DNA of 64,000 nucleotides. Source: Aeoliella mucimassa (GTDB taxonomy: Bacteria > Planctomycetota > Planctomycetia > Pirellulales > Lacipirellulaceae). The stretch lies in assembly GCF_007748035.1 (NCBI RefSeq), contig NZ_CP036278.1, forward strand, positions 5,952,001 to 6,016,000, read 5' to 3'. Below, one piece after another: positions 28,413-38,451 of the stretch. Made by a program: the position numbers and the translations under genes. How positions within the stretch are numbered: position 1 is the first letter of the stretch; every line of letters starts with the position of its first letter. Below the pieces are notes generated by a model that was not told the DNA's origin, did not search any database, and saw only the letters and a list, made by a program, of their open reading frames with translations.

Positions 28413-29891
28413 ATGCCACCTTCAATGCGTACTCAGCAGCGACTCCATATCACATCCCTGGCGTTCATGATTCTCATGGCGGCGACCTCCGCCTTTTCGC
28501 AACAGCTGTTGTTCTCCGAAAACTTCGACTCCATCGCCCTCGGCCCTTCGGTGGACGAAAACATCGTGGTCTACGAGTTCTGGTCGAACTTCGATACCAA
28601 CCCAGGTTCGTTGCCTGGATGGGCGATCGACAACTCCGAAATGCCCACCGGCGGTGTTACCGAATGGCGTGGCTGGGCCTTCACCGATCCCGACTTGTGG
28701 GCCATCACCGACCTGCAAGCCCGCGGGCAATTCCAGAAGGGTGAAAACGTGGTCGCCGTGGCCGATCCGGACGAATGGCATGATAAGAGCCCAGGCGACG
28801 GTTACTACACCACTTTCATGAGCACCCCCGCGATTAGCGTCGGATCAGCCACCGAAGACACCCTGAGCCTGCAGTTCGATAGTAGCTGGCGACCAGAAGG
28901 TTTCGACGACACGATCGGTGGCAGTTTCCCATCCGGCACAAACAATCAGACCGCTGTGATTCGCGTTGCCTACAACGGCGGCGACTACGACACCGAGGTC
29001 ATGCGTTGGGACTCCAACGTCGGTGGTCAGTATTTCAAGCCCGATGCAACAAATGAAACCGTTACCGTAGATATACCGCTGCCTGCTGGCACCTCGAGCA
29101 TTTCTCTCGAGTTTGGCATGGAGCAGGCCCGCAACGACTGGTGGTGGGCAATCGACAACATTGGTCTCTACGACGGTGACCCAACACTGTCGCTCGTCGT
29201 CGATCGCGACACTGGGGCCATGACCATCGAGAATGGCACCAACGGTGCGGTTGATATCAAAGGCTACACAATTACTTCCGAAGCAGGGGCATTGGATCGC
29301 GCCGATCAGACCAGCCCTATGTCCAGCAGGTACTCTGGCTGGATTCCCTTCGGTGGCAACTCCCCCAAGAACGTTGTTGGCGAAGGTCACCTTTCGACCT
29401 ATTCAATCGCAAATAATGCAAGCGAAACCATTGGCAATGTCTGGCAGAAGTTCAGCATCGAAGAGGAAGACATCAACTTCACCTATCTCGATGGCAATGG
29501 AGAGGTAGTCGAAGGCATCGTTCGGTTCGAAGGAACTTCGCAAACCACTCCTTATTTACTAGGTGACTTTGACTTCAGCGGTGGCGCTCCAGATGAGCTC
29601 GACTGGCCTACGATTCGCGACAACTTCGCTGCCGATCTGTCGGGCATGTCGGAATACGACGCCTATGTTCATGGCGATATCACCGGCGACGGAGCCAACG
29701 ACCTGGCCGACTTCATTGAGTTCAAGCGCATCTTCGTTGCCGCCCACGGGTTGGAAGCCTTTCAAGCAATGGTCTCCGGTGCAGCTGTGCCCGAACCATC
29801 GACCTTCGTACTCGCTTCGCTCCTGACCATCGGCCTGGTGTTCAAAGGTCGTATCATCGGACGCAAACGCTCGCAACACGCTGCTGTGTAA
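28413..29891 (+). CDS. PEP-CTERM protein, NDWW family with dockerin-like block
   Basis: A 492-residue exported protein. After the signal peptide (cut near AFSQQ) the ectodomain carries EWRGWAFTDPDLWA, VAVADPDEWHD, SSWRPEGFDD and RNDWWWAIDNIGLYDG, homologous to the protein at 25673. A VDRDTGAMTIEN module follows at about residue 260, then a dockerin-like block (LLGDFDFSGGAPDELDWP) and the anchor VPEPSTFVLASLLTIGLVF with a basic tail. ATG at 28413 or at 28425 (Met5). It is 56 bases after the preceding PEP-CTERM gene with no terminator, so probably co-transcribed. Confidence 0.82.
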   Translation: MPPSMRTQQRLHITSLAFMILMAATSAFSQQLLFSENFDSIALGPSVDENIVVYEFWSNFDTNPGSLPGWAIDNSEMPTGGVTEWRGWAFTDPDLWAITDLQARGQFQKGENVVAVADPDEWHDKSPGDGYYTTFMSTPAISVGSATEDTLSLQFDSSWRPEGFDDTIGGSFPSGTNNQTAVIRVAYNGGDYDTEVMRWDSNVGGQYFKPDATNETVTVDIPLPAGTSSISLEFGMEQARNDWWWAIDNIGLYDGDPTLSLVVDRDTGAMTIENGTNGAVDIKGYTITSEAGALDRADQTSPMSSRYSGWIPFGGNSPKNVVGEGHLSTYSIANNASETIGNVWQKFSIEEEDINFTYLDGNGEVVEGIVRFEGTSQTTPYLLGDFDFSGGAPDELDWPTIRDNFAADLSGMSEYDAYVHGDITGDGANDLADFIEFKRIFVAAHGLEAFQAMVSGAAVPEPSTFVLASLLTIGLVFKGRIIGRKRSQHAAV

Positions 29892-29985
29892 GTGATGCAG
29901 CTCACGAGCAATCCACTCCATAATTCCTACAAAGCCACCCCTGAGTTCGGCACAACACGAACCGCCACTGAGGAGCTAACCTTCG

Positions 29986-31332
29986 ATGCGATATTCACAC
30001 GCCCTGCTATTTAGTATGGTCTGTTTCTTGACGTCGGCCATGGCCGATGCTTCGACCGTTGACCGCTGGTATCGCTTCGGCGACGAGGGTACCACAGGTA
30101 CCTTGGACAGCGCCGGCGAGTTTGATGGTTCTGGCAATCCCATTTTCGATCAGCCTGAAGTCCTATCGTTCGCCAACCTTGGCTCGGTGCTCGGCACCTC
30201 GCAACCAACGTACGCCGCTGCAGACGATCGCCCCGACCTACCTGCCGGATCCACCGGCAACATGGCCGCCAGCTTCGATGGCGATCGCGACATGTTCGGC
30301 ACGGTCAACCTGAACTTCCCGCAATCGTCGTTTTCGTCGGTGCTGAGCATCAGCGACGCCGGTGCCGGCCCCTACGACTACTCCGGCGTTAGCGACCGAT
30401 ACCTGCAGTTCTGGGTCAAACCTGCCAACGCTACCTCGACTCAGGTATTGGTGAACGACACTCAGCAACATGGTGTCCGCATACACGATGGCAAGTTCTC
30501 GATGCGATATGCCGAGACCGATTTCGACTCCGACGTGGAAGTCGAAGTTGGACGTGGAAACTTCCCTGGTACGAATGTCGACAGCAACGGTTGGTACCAC
30601 ATCATGCTGCTGACCCAAGACAACCTCTACGAGCGTGGCAGCGCTACCCTCTACGTCGATGGTGTAGCCGTTGCCGCAATCGCTGGCGACTACCAGATTC
30701 AAGGCGAAGTAGTCGACACCGGAACCACGCTAGGTGAACCAGTGGTGATCGACGACTACCCCCTCTCCATCGGCGGCGGTGCCCGCGCCCGTAACGTTAG
30801 CGGCACCATCCGCTACCTGGTTCGCGAAGCCGATTATTTCGAAGGCCTGATCGACGAACTCGAAATGGGCGTGATCGGCTTCAATCGTAACGACGAATGG
30901 GGCGAGTTTGATTTCGCCACCGAGAACCAATTCGCCCGTGAGATTGCCTTCAATGGTGTCGATCCTGCCGACGTAAACCTCGATGGCATCGTGGCCGGCG
31001 ATGGCACCGGCCCTGCTTCTTCGGACGACGTGACCGCGTTTGTCGAAAACTTCTTCTACGAAAAAACCATCGATAGCATCCTGGCCGGTGGCGACGCCGA
31101 CGAACGAGTACCCGTGCGGGTTGGCGACGTCACGACTCGTGCCCTCGGCGACTTGAACGTCGATGGCATCATCGACCTAGCCGACTGGTCGATCCTCAAC
31201 GCGGCCGATCCCTCGATGGGATCGCTCGTGCTCAACAAGCTTGGGGTCTCAACAGTGCCTGAACCAGCAAGCTGCGTTTCGCTTGCCTGCATGTTGACCA
31301 TGCTTGGTTTCGCTGCTCGGCGTTTCCGTTAA
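29986..31332 (+). CDS. PEP-CTERM protein with LamG-like domain
   Basis: A 448-residue exported protein: signal peptide cut near MADA, then STVDRWYRFGDEG, a LamG/concanavalin-like domain (about residues 70-290, with NGWYHIMLLTQDN and YFEGLIDELEMGVIG), a dockerin-like segment (ADVNLDGIVAGDG and LGDLNVDGIIDLADW) and the anchor VPEPASCVSLACMLTMLG ending AARRFR. The third unit of the 1275-residue protein at 49860 is its homologue over the whole length. A good ribosome binding site (GAGGAG) precedes the ATG. Confidence 0.82.
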   Translation: MRYSHALLFSMVCFLTSAMADASTVDRWYRFGDEGTTGTLDSAGEFDGSGNPIFDQPEVLSFANLGSVLGTSQPTYAAADDRPDLPAGSTGNMAASFDGDRDMFGTVNLNFPQSSFSSVLSISDAGAGPYDYSGVSDRYLQFWVKPANATSTQVLVNDTQQHGVRIHDGKFSMRYAETDFDSDVEVEVGRGNFPGTNVDSNGWYHIMLLTQDNLYERGSATLYVDGVAVAAIAGDYQIQGEVVDTGTTLGEPVVIDDYPLSIGGGARARNVSGTIRYLVREADYFEGLIDELEMGVIGFNRNDEWGEFDFATENQFAREIAFNGVDPADVNLDGIVAGDGTGPASSDDVTAFVENFFYEKTIDSILAGGDADERVPVRVGDVTTRALGDLNVDGIIDLADWSILNAADPSMGSLVLNKLGVSTVPEPASCVSLACMLTMLGFAARRFR

Positions 31333-31347
31333 TCGCATTTTAGGTAC

Positions 31348-31380
31348 GCGTATCAACGTGGGCGGGCCATGTTGATATGC
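31348..31380 (+). other. Strong intercistronic hairpin
   Basis: A 14-pair stem with two G-U pairs (31348-31361 with 31367-31380) and a five-base loop, 15 bases after the PEP-CTERM stop and before the DUF1559 gene. No T-run follows. It may limit read-through or be an RNA processing site; it also overlaps an upstream candidate start at 31377, which favours the start at 31413. Confidence 0.45.
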
Positions 31381-31412
31381 CTTCATGGATAGTGAAAGGG
31401 TTTGGTGGGTTT

Positions 31413-32489
31413 ATGGATTTTAAGCGTTCTACAGCGGTTAAGTCGCGATTAGCAGGCCGAAGTGCACACGCCTTCACGCTTGTTGAGTTGCTGGTAGTGA
31501 TCGCCATTATCGGCATTTTGGTAGCTCTGTTGCTGCCTGCGGTACAGTCGGCCCGCGAGTCGGCTCGGCGTGCCCAATGCCAAAACAACCTCAAGCAACT
31601 CGGACTCTCGATGGCCAACTACGAGTCGGCACGTCGGTCGTATCCGCCGGGAGCTCAATACGCGGAAGGTAGCTTTTGGAGCTTTCACCTGCTCCCTTAC
31701 TTGGAAGAAGCCAACGCCAAGGAGTTGATCACCATCAACGAAGGCGATGGCCAATGGGCCTTCAATGGTGGTAGCTACACCACCGCCGACCTGGCAGGCC
31801 CTCCCTATCAGAACGTTCAATTGCTCGAGACCGTGTTCAGCGTGATGCGTTGCCCCTCAGCGGCATTGCCGCAGCACCAATTCGATGGCACCGCCGACCC
31901 GGGCTGGATCGTGCAGCGACGAGTGCCTGGTTCGTACCTTGGTTGTGCAACGGGACTCATTCGCTTCCAGGACTCTCCCACCAAGGGGCGGAAGCTCTGG
32001 ATGGCCGACGGGGTACTGTATCCCGTGCTCTTTAACAAGAACGATCCTCTGGTGAAACTGCGGAAGATCACCGACGGACTCTCGAATACGCTGCTCATTG
32101 CCGAAACAGTACACGACGCGGATGAACAAGATCGCATCGGTCGTGAAGCGGAAGATCCCGAAGGCGACCATAAAGACCATTGGTATATCGGCAGTGACGA
32201 CATGGATACCAATAAAGGTAGCGATACATCCGAAGGCCTAGGCTCCACGGCCGTCGGCATCAATCTGCACCTTTCCGACCCCATGGCTTGTAAAGAGAAG
32301 TCGGCCCTGCCCGGCTCGACCCGATGCCATGCTCTGCAACTGTCGTTCTCTAGCGAGCATCCAGGTGGTGTTCAGGGAGTTTACTGCGATGGTTCGGTGC
32401 ATTTTATCGAGGAAGACATCGACGCTAACGCTTGGCGCGACCTTGGCACCCGCGCTGGTCAACTTCCCGAATTGCCCGGCGGTTTCTAA
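31413..32489 (+). CDS. DUF1559 pseudopilin-like protein
   Basis: About 358 residues with a type IV pilin/pseudopilin N terminus: a basic leader, then [20 protein letters not shown], cut by prepilin peptidase before the Phe, and the usual [20 protein letters not shown] helix. The rest is the DUF1559 beta domain ending with [17 protein letters not shown]. This is a large family in planctomycetes. It lies 80 bases after one PEP-CTERM gene and 53 before another, so it is probably in the same transcript. Start 31413 (MDFKRST) is preferred over 31377, which lies in a hairpin. Confidence 0.88.
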   Translation: MDFKRSTAVKSRLAGRSAHAFTLVELLVVIAIIGILVALLLPAVQSARESARRAQCQNNLKQLGLSMANYESARRSYPPGAQYAEGSFWSFHLLPYLEEANAKELITINEGDGQWAFNGGSYTTADLAGPPYQNVQLLETVFSVMRCPSAALPQHQFDGTADPGWIVQRRVPGSYLGCATGLIRFQDSPTKGRKLWMADGVLYPVLFNKNDPLVKLRKITDGLSNTLLIAETVHDADEQDRIGREAEDPEGDHKDHWYIGSDDMDTNKGSDTSEGLGSTAVGINLHLSDPMACKEKSALPGSTRCHALQLSFSSEHPGGVQGVYCDGSVHFIEEDIDANAWRDLGTRAGQLPELPGGF

Positions 32490-32542
32490 ACCTCACTGCT
32501 AGTTCGACAACTTTGCTTGACCACTCTCACTCGGATCGATCC

Positions 32543-34183
32543 ATGTCGCGCACCCTTGTATTCACCATCTCCCAACTCCTAACCTTCGCAGCGATGTTTT
32601 GCTGTGTTGTTGCAGATGTTCATGGCGATGCCATTGGCATCAACTTTATCGGTGGGCCTCACTCGGGAGGCCCTGATGGTCCGTGGATTGAGGGAACGGA
32701 TCGATTTGACAATCCGATCGTCAACCTCCTCGATGGTGAAGTACTCGGCCCGAACGAGACCGATTTGAATTGGACCCCCGGCACCGACTACAGCTTGCTG
32801 ATGAATCGGGCCGGGGTGGTAGCTCAGGCCAACTGGAACAATCTCGCCCCTTGGAGTGAGACCGCCAACTCTTCGAACGGGACACCGAGGGCCGATAGCA
32901 GTAAGACGGGGCTTACTTCCGACGAAGGGACCTATTTTTCGAATACTAAAATCGCTTGGGAAGCAGACAACAGCTGGTACTCTCGCAATGGCAGCACGGT
33001 CGATGCTTCAGGCAATCCCTGGCCAGCGATCGACGATGGCGATGAAGCCTTGATGCAAGGGTATATCGACGTATCGTCGAGCGATGCCGACGTCACGGTT
33101 CAACTGACGAACCTGCCATTCCCGAAGTACGACGTCTACGTCTATATCGGTTCGTCAGGCATCCAATCGGATGGGCGGATTTCGCGAGTCCGACTCTACG
33201 ACTACGAGTCGCCCGCAACGATGCCGAACCTGAGCGACGCACTTTTCTACAACACAGACGGCAACGACATCCCCGCCGACGAAGACGACCTACTCACCGA
33301 CACCTACGTGCTATCCAATACGGGATCGGGGTTCTTCGAGAGTCGCTCCGACTATCTTCGCGCAACTGCCACTTCGGAATTCGAAGCGATGAATCGTCCT
33401 TCGAACTACGTGAAATTCGAGAATCAGACCTCTAGTGATATTCAAATTCAACTCTACCGCGACCCCACCTACGGCAATATGGGCCTGGCGGGCATTCAAA
33501 TCGTCGAGGCCAAGAACCTCGATTTGGTGATCGATCGCAACTCTGGCTACGCCGAGATTCGCAACCCGAATGATATCCCCATCGACATCGACTTCTATCA
33601 GATTCTCAGTGAAAGCGGCGGAATCAACCTCGACGCGATGCTCACCCTTGAAGAACAAGACTACGAAGGCAATGGAGCTAGCGGCACCGGCAACGGTTGG
33701 GAGGTGCTTGGCGATTCGACTTCATCGAAGGTCTCCGAAGGCTACCTGAACGGCAGCACGCAAATTGCTCCCGGCGAAGCCATCTCGCTCGGCTATCTCT
33801 ATAACGGCAACGGCACCGAAGACATCCGCCTTCGCTATAACGATCTGAACAGTGATGTAAAAAACATTGCCGCGGTGTACACCGATTTATTTATCGCGGG
33901 CGATTTCAACCAGGACGGCCTGGTCAACCTCGCCGACTACACTGTTTGGCGCGACACGCTTGGCTCTACGACCGACCTGCGTGCCAATGGCGACGACACC
34001 GGCGCCAGCCAGGGCGTGGTCGACATGTCGGACTACCAGATTTGGAAGACCAACTTCGGCATGCAAGCGGGGCTGTCATCGGCCGAGTCTCAGTCGGTTC
34101 CGGAACCCCACAGCGTTTCGCTGATGGCCCTGCTGGTCGCTACCGCCATGGCAGGTCAGCGTCTACACACCTCCAGAACCTAG
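32543..34183 (+). CDS. PEP-CTERM protein with dockerin-like block, GINFIGG family
   Basis: A 546-residue exported protein with a signal peptide (cut near VHGDA), the GINFIGGPHSGG domain (QANWNNLAPW, LMQGYIDV, VYIGSSG, GLAGIQIVEAKN), a VIDRNSGYAEIRN module, a dockerin-like block (GDFNQDGLVNLADYTVWRD) and the anchor VPEPHSVSLMALLVATAMAG. The anchor tail is short and less basic (QRLHTSRT) than in its relatives. Its dockerin block is nearly identical in DNA to those at 28054 and 35366. The next gene starts 36 bases later. Confidence 0.8.
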   Translation: MSRTLVFTISQLLTFAAMFCCVVADVHGDAIGINFIGGPHSGGPDGPWIEGTDRFDNPIVNLLDGEVLGPNETDLNWTPGTDYSLLMNRAGVVAQANWNNLAPWSETANSSNGTPRADSSKTGLTSDEGTYFSNTKIAWEADNSWYSRNGSTVDASGNPWPAIDDGDEALMQGYIDVSSSDADVTVQLTNLPFPKYDVYVYIGSSGIQSDGRISRVRLYDYESPATMPNLSDALFYNTDGNDIPADEDDLLTDTYVLSNTGSGFFESRSDYLRATATSEFEAMNRPSNYVKFENQTSSDIQIQLYRDPTYGNMGLAGIQIVEAKNLDLVIDRNSGYAEIRNPNDIPIDIDFYQILSESGGINLDAMLTLEEQDYEGNGASGTGNGWEVLGDSTSSKVSEGYLNGSTQIAPGEAISLGYLYNGNGTEDIRLRYNDLNSDVKNIAAVYTDLFIAGDFNQDGLVNLADYTVWRDTLGSTTDLRANGDDTGASQGVVDMSDYQIWKTNFGMQAGLSSAESQSVPEPHSVSLMALLVATAMAGQRLHTSRT

Positions 34184-34219
34184 AACATCACCTTGCGGAC
34201 TACATCAGGGAGTAATCCA

Positions 34220-37063
34220 TTGAAAACGAAAGCACTGCTGACAACGGTCGCAGTATTCTTAGTCTTCAGCGTCCATCAGGCCAGCGGACAAAGCCAGATC
34301 GGTATCAACTTCATCGGTGGCATCACCGGCGGCGGCCCCGGCGGTACGGTCACTGGTAGTGCGGGCTGGCAAGGCACCTCCGACGGCGGCGACTACGATT
34401 ACCCACGCGACATTTCTCAAATCAACTGGAACAACGTCGCCCCTCCAGTGGATGGTGAAATCGAAGACCTGCAAGACTTCAAGGGGAGCGCGTCGGACCT
34501 AATCAACTCCGCAGGCGAGACCACTTCGCTCAGCGTATCGTGGTTGGCCGAAGAACCCTACCGTGCGTTTGGCGGCCCCTACAGCAATCAAGATCAGGAA
34601 CTGATGTCGGGATACATCGATGTCGACGACACCTGGCCTACGTCTTACGTCAACCTGACCGACATTCCCTATAACGGGTACGACCTAGTAGTCTACGTTG
34701 GAACCGATGGAAACAACCGCACCGCTAGCGTACAACTCGGCAACGACGACAACTCGCGGACCTGGTTCGTCACCAACACTGGTGGTGGAGCTTTCTCTGG
34801 CCCCGAAGACTACATTCGTGCAACCGCTATCAGTGAGTTCGATGCCGAGCCTGGTAATTTCATCGTCTACGAAGGGTTAATTTCCAGCGATCTTGAAGTA
34901 CGAATCACCCGCGGCACGAACAACGCCGGCATCAATGGCATTCAACTGATTGAGCGGAGCGACGTTCCTTTCTTAACACTGATGGTCGATACCGTAACCG
35001 GTGTCATGGCGATTCAAAACAACTCCGGCGAGGCGGTGGATTTCGATGCCTACCAGATCGAAAGCGCCGATGGCAGCCTGAATCCCACTGGCTTTCGATC
35101 GCTCGAAGACCAAGATTACGAAGGCAACGGGGCTTCTGGTTCTGGTCACGGTTGGGAGGAACTCGGAGTTCCCTCGGCCAACCTGATGGGCGAAGCATTC
35201 CTCGCCGATAGCAGCGTGCTAGATGTCGGCAGCAGCGTTTTGCTTGGGTCTTCCTTTACCGCTGAGTCGGTCGAAGACCTGGTGTTCCGGTACCACCAGA
35301 CCGGCAGCTTCACACAAAAGGGACGCGTCGAGTACTGCGAGAACTGCTTGTTCATTGATCTTCAAGGCGACTACAACAGCGATGGCGTCGTAAACCTGGC
35401 CGACTACACGGTGTGGCGCGACTCTCTAGGGTCAACCAGCGATCTGCGAGCCAACGGCGACGACACCGGCGCCAGCCAAGGCGTTGTCGACGCGACCGAC
35501 TACCAAGTTTGGAAAGCTAACTTCGGAGCCAGCACTGGTGCCAGTCAGGCCGTCGCCAACACGCAAGTCCCTGAGCCAAGCAGCGTGACGCTGTGTTGCT
35601 TGCTCGCAATTGGTTTCGTGCCTTTCGGTTTACGACGTACTCGTTGCCTTTCAGCGAATCGAGTACGTACATTTCTTTTAGCTGCTACGGTACTGGTCGC
35701 TACGGGCTTCTGCCAACCGACTTATGCGGTCTCAGTCGGCATGAACATGGTCGGTGGCATTGGATCTTCGGCCTCGGAGGTTAATGGGGTTGCCGGGTTT
35801 CGCGGCGACACGGAGAAAGGCCTCGCCGACGTTTCGCAAGCCAACTGGAACAACGTGGCCTATTTCACCGTGGGTGGGGTCGACGGGGTATACGACATTC
35901 TCGGTACTGCGGAAAACCTGAAGACCAGCGAGAATGTAGTGACCGACATGTCGGTCTCGTGGCTGGCCGATAACACCTGGGCGGCTGGAAACCCCACGAA
36001 GGACAACGACGACGAACGGTTGATGGACGGGTATGTCGACAACTCCACCGATCTAACCACATCCTATTTCACTCTGAATAACATCCCGTTTACGGGATAC
36101 GATCTATACATCTATGTCGGCTCCGATGGCAACGGTCGTGTTTCTTACACTCGACTTGGAGAAGACTCCTCGAGCGACACCTACTTCGAAACCAACACGG
36201 GACAGGGAGCCTTCACCGGCCCGGACGATTACGTTCGCGCGGAAGCAAAGAGCATCGGCGAGACCGCCCCTTCCAACTTCATCTTGTACGAAGGTCTGTT
36301 GTCGCCGAATATCGAGTTCACCGTGAACCGCGCTACCGGCAACGCAGGCGTACATGGTATTCAAGTGGTCGAACGAACAGATATTCCCTTTCTGAGTTTG
36401 GTGGTCGATCGGGTCACCGGTTACGCCGAACTGCGAAACGAATCGGGCGGCGATGTTGACCTCGACCTCTACCAAATAGGTTCACCCGACGAAGCATTAA
36501 CTCCCAGTAGCTTTTACTCGCTTGAGCAGCAGGACTACGAACAAAATGGAACTGCTGGTTCCGGCAACGGTTGGGAAGTCATGGGTACCCCTTCCACGAA
36601 ACTCATTGCGGAGTCGTTTCTGCAAGGAAGCTCACTACTAAGCATTGGTGCGAGCATCAACTTGGGACAGATCTTTGCTCCCGGCGGAGCCGAAACTCTC
36701 GAGATTCTATTCCACGAAGTCGATGGCGTTCTAAATCCAGGCCGAGTGGATTACTGCGACAATTGCGTTGCGGCCTCAGACCTTAAGGGAGACTACAACG
36801 GCGACAATCAGGTAAATCTGGCCGACTACACGATTTGGCGAGACAGCCTTGGGTCCACTGGCGATGGACTTGCCGCGGATGGCAACAACGATCAGGTGGT
36901 CGACTCTCTCGACTATCAGCTTTGGAAAAGTCACTTCGGCCAATCCATGGCAGCGCCGCTCAACGCATCGGCATCCACCACTCAAGTGCCTGAACCTGCC
37001 AGCTACACCGCCCTGCTTCTGACCGCAAGCGTTCTGGCTTGCAGACGGGTCACCTGCGTTTAG
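34220..37063 (+). CDS. Tandem double PEP-CTERM protein (putative polyprotein)
   Basis: A single 947-residue frame with two complete PEP-CTERM proteins in series. Unit 1: signal peptide, GINFIGGITGGG domain, VDTVTGVMAIQN module, dockerin-like block, then VPEPSS at residue 450, a hydrophobic helix and LRRTR. Unit 2 begins at once: RTFLLAATVLVATGFC (from residue 483) is a second signal peptide with a cut site at PTYA/VSVG (residue 503), followed by a paralogous ectodomain, VDRVTGYAELRN, a dockerin block and the final VPEPASYTALLLTASVLA. The start is TTG at 34220 with AGGGAG eight bases upstream; TTG 34193 has none. No internal stop exists. See findings. Confidence 0.82.
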   Translation: MKTKALLTTVAVFLVFSVHQASGQSQIGINFIGGITGGGPGGTVTGSAGWQGTSDGGDYDYPRDISQINWNNVAPPVDGEIEDLQDFKGSASDLINSAGETTSLSVSWLAEEPYRAFGGPYSNQDQELMSGYIDVDDTWPTSYVNLTDIPYNGYDLVVYVGTDGNNRTASVQLGNDDNSRTWFVTNTGGGAFSGPEDYIRATAISEFDAEPGNFIVYEGLISSDLEVRITRGTNNAGINGIQLIERSDVPFLTLMVDTVTGVMAIQNNSGEAVDFDAYQIESADGSLNPTGFRSLEDQDYEGNGASGSGHGWEELGVPSANLMGEAFLADSSVLDVGSSVLLGSSFTAESVEDLVFRYHQTGSFTQKGRVEYCENCLFIDLQGDYNSDGVVNLADYTVWRDSLGSTSDLRANGDDTGASQGVVDATDYQVWKANFGASTGASQAVANTQVPEPSSVTLCCLLAIGFVPFGLRRTRCLSANRVRTFLLAATVLVATGFCQPTYAVSVGMNMVGGIGSSASEVNGVAGFRGDTEKGLADVSQANWNNVAYFTVGGVDGVYDILGTAENLKTSENVVTDMSVSWLADNTWAAGNPTKDNDDERLMDGYVDNSTDLTTSYFTLNNIPFTGYDLYIYVGSDGNGRVSYTRLGEDSSSDTYFETNTGQGAFTGPDDYVRAEAKSIGETAPSNFILYEGLLSPNIEFTVNRATGNAGVHGIQVVERTDIPFLSLVVDRVTGYAELRNESGGDVDLDLYQIGSPDEALTPSSFYSLEQQDYEQNGTAGSGNGWEVMGTPSTKLIAESFLQGSSLLSIGASINLGQIFAPGGAETLEILFHEVDGVLNPGRVDYCDNCVAASDLKGDYNGDNQVNLADYTIWRDSLGSTGDGLAADGNNDQVVDSLDYQLWKSHFGQSMAAPLNASASTTQVPEPASYTALLLTASVLACRRVTCV

Positions 37064-38400
37064 GATCGCTTCCGGCTGCCGACGAATACGATGGCTCCGG
37101 CCACACTGGCAAACATCGGCCAGCACGGCGGCTCGGGAACCTGGCTTACCATCGCAGTGAATGCCCCGGTACCGAAATTCGCGTCATAGAGTGCTTCGAA
37201 CGCGAGGAAGTCAAGCTCGTCCACTCGCCCGTTGCCATCCATATCGCCGGCACGATGGGCATCCACCGCCAACATGCCGGAGACATCGGTAAACAGATTG
37301 GCCCGCATCAACGGCCAGTCGGCCGCCGAGATCAACCCATCGGCATTGAAATCGCCAACCTCAATCGGCGACTCGATCTGGGTGCCGGTATAGACTATCT
37401 CGACCTTCAGGTCTTCACTCAACAACGAAAGAGTCGCCTGCAAGTCCTCGTAAGGGCTCGGTATCCAGGCGGTGCCAAGCTCAATCGACTGGTTGTGGGC
37501 CAGCGTGGTTTCGCCGAACGTTCCTTCGGCAAGATTCGTTCGACTACCAGCGGCGGTAAAACGCAGCCACGCATTGTCGCTATCGACCGAACCATCCCCT
37601 CCATTTGCTGCTTCATCGTAGTTGCCAGCAATTGAGGTCCACTGCGACTCGCGCAATGCTCCGGCCGTGGAGAGTATGTCGTACTCAAAAAAGGTCAAAG
37701 CTTGCCCAGTAAGGTTCGTTAAAGTGAGCTGCCCGGTGTCGCGATTCACGTAAAGCTTCACCGCTGGAGTTTCGGTAATGATGGGAGTTACGATCGACCC
37801 ACTAGCCCCATCGCTTTCGATACTCAGGTTCACTCCACTTACAGCTGGTGCACCGAATACGGTGAACTTGCCCACATGCTCACTTAAGACAGCCGATGTG
37901 GTTTCGTCGGTGAAATGCACCTCGGCAGTGATGTCGGTGAAGGAGATACTCGATTCGTTCACCGGGTTATTTGGTCCTGTGAGCGTGAGCTGGGCACCGC
38001 TACCCAGCGATACATTGAGTTCTGCCAGAAACTTTGCGGCAATCGAGCCACCCGAGAGCTCAATCGTTCCTGGCATGTCGGGATTCTCCAGATACCCCAT
38101 GCCAAAATCGGCGCTGGCGATATCAATCGAACCGGCTGATTGCACCAGCGATCCCCCAGCGCGGAATCGCAAGTCCGAACTCTCCACTATCGTAGCAGGG
38201 GTATCGAGCACATACGTATCGACCAGATCCGACGTATCGATTACCCCTCCGGTCGGTGTGCCGGCCCAGTTCTGAAGCTGCGAGAAGGTGGTGCCATCGC
38301 CGGCACCGGTCCAGGTTAGTGTAACTGCGTGCGCCGAGCCGGCCAGGAACACCATCGTCCCTACCAAGGCAATGCAGCAGCAGTATCGTCGAAAGTACAT
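37060..38400 (-). CDS. PEP-CTERM protein, autotransporter-like beta-rich ectodomain
   Basis: A 446-residue exported protein with signal peptide (cut near GSAHA), then VTLTWTGAGDGTTFSQLQNW, a repeat-rich beta-solenoid-like region, a VNRDTGQLTLTN module, a dockerin-like block (VGDFNADGLISAADWP, GDMDGNGRVDELD) and the anchor VPEPPCWPMFASVAGAIVF ending SRKRS. Unit 1 of the protein at 49860 is its homologue. It is convergent with the tandem gene; the stops share the bases TTAG (37060-37063). ATG 38400 is the preferred start; GTG at 38421 is in frame. Confidence 0.78.
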   Translation of the reverse strand: MYFRRYCCCIALVGTMVFLAGSAHAVTLTWTGAGDGTTFSQLQNWAGTPTGGVIDTSDLVDTYVLDTPATIVESSDLRFRAGGSLVQSAGSIDIASADFGMGYLENPDMPGTIELSGGSIAAKFLAELNVSLGSGAQLTLTGPNNPVNESSISFTDITAEVHFTDETTSAVLSEHVGKFTVFGAPAVSGVNLSIESDGASGSIVTPIITETPAVKLYVNRDTGQLTLTNLTGQALTFFEYDILSTAGALRESQWTSIAGNYDEAANGGDGSVDSDNAWLRFTAAGSRTNLAEGTFGETTLAHNQSIELGTAWIPSPYEDLQATLSLLSEDLKVEIVYTGTQIESPIEVGDFNADGLISAADWPLMRANLFTDVSGMLAVDAHRAGDMDGNGRVDELDFLAFEALYDANFGTGAFTAMVSQVPEPPCWPMFASVAGAIVFVGSRKRS

Positions 38401-38451
38401 CACAGCTTTATTATCTTGCACTAAGGTGAGAGTCCATAAGTTGGCAACCTG

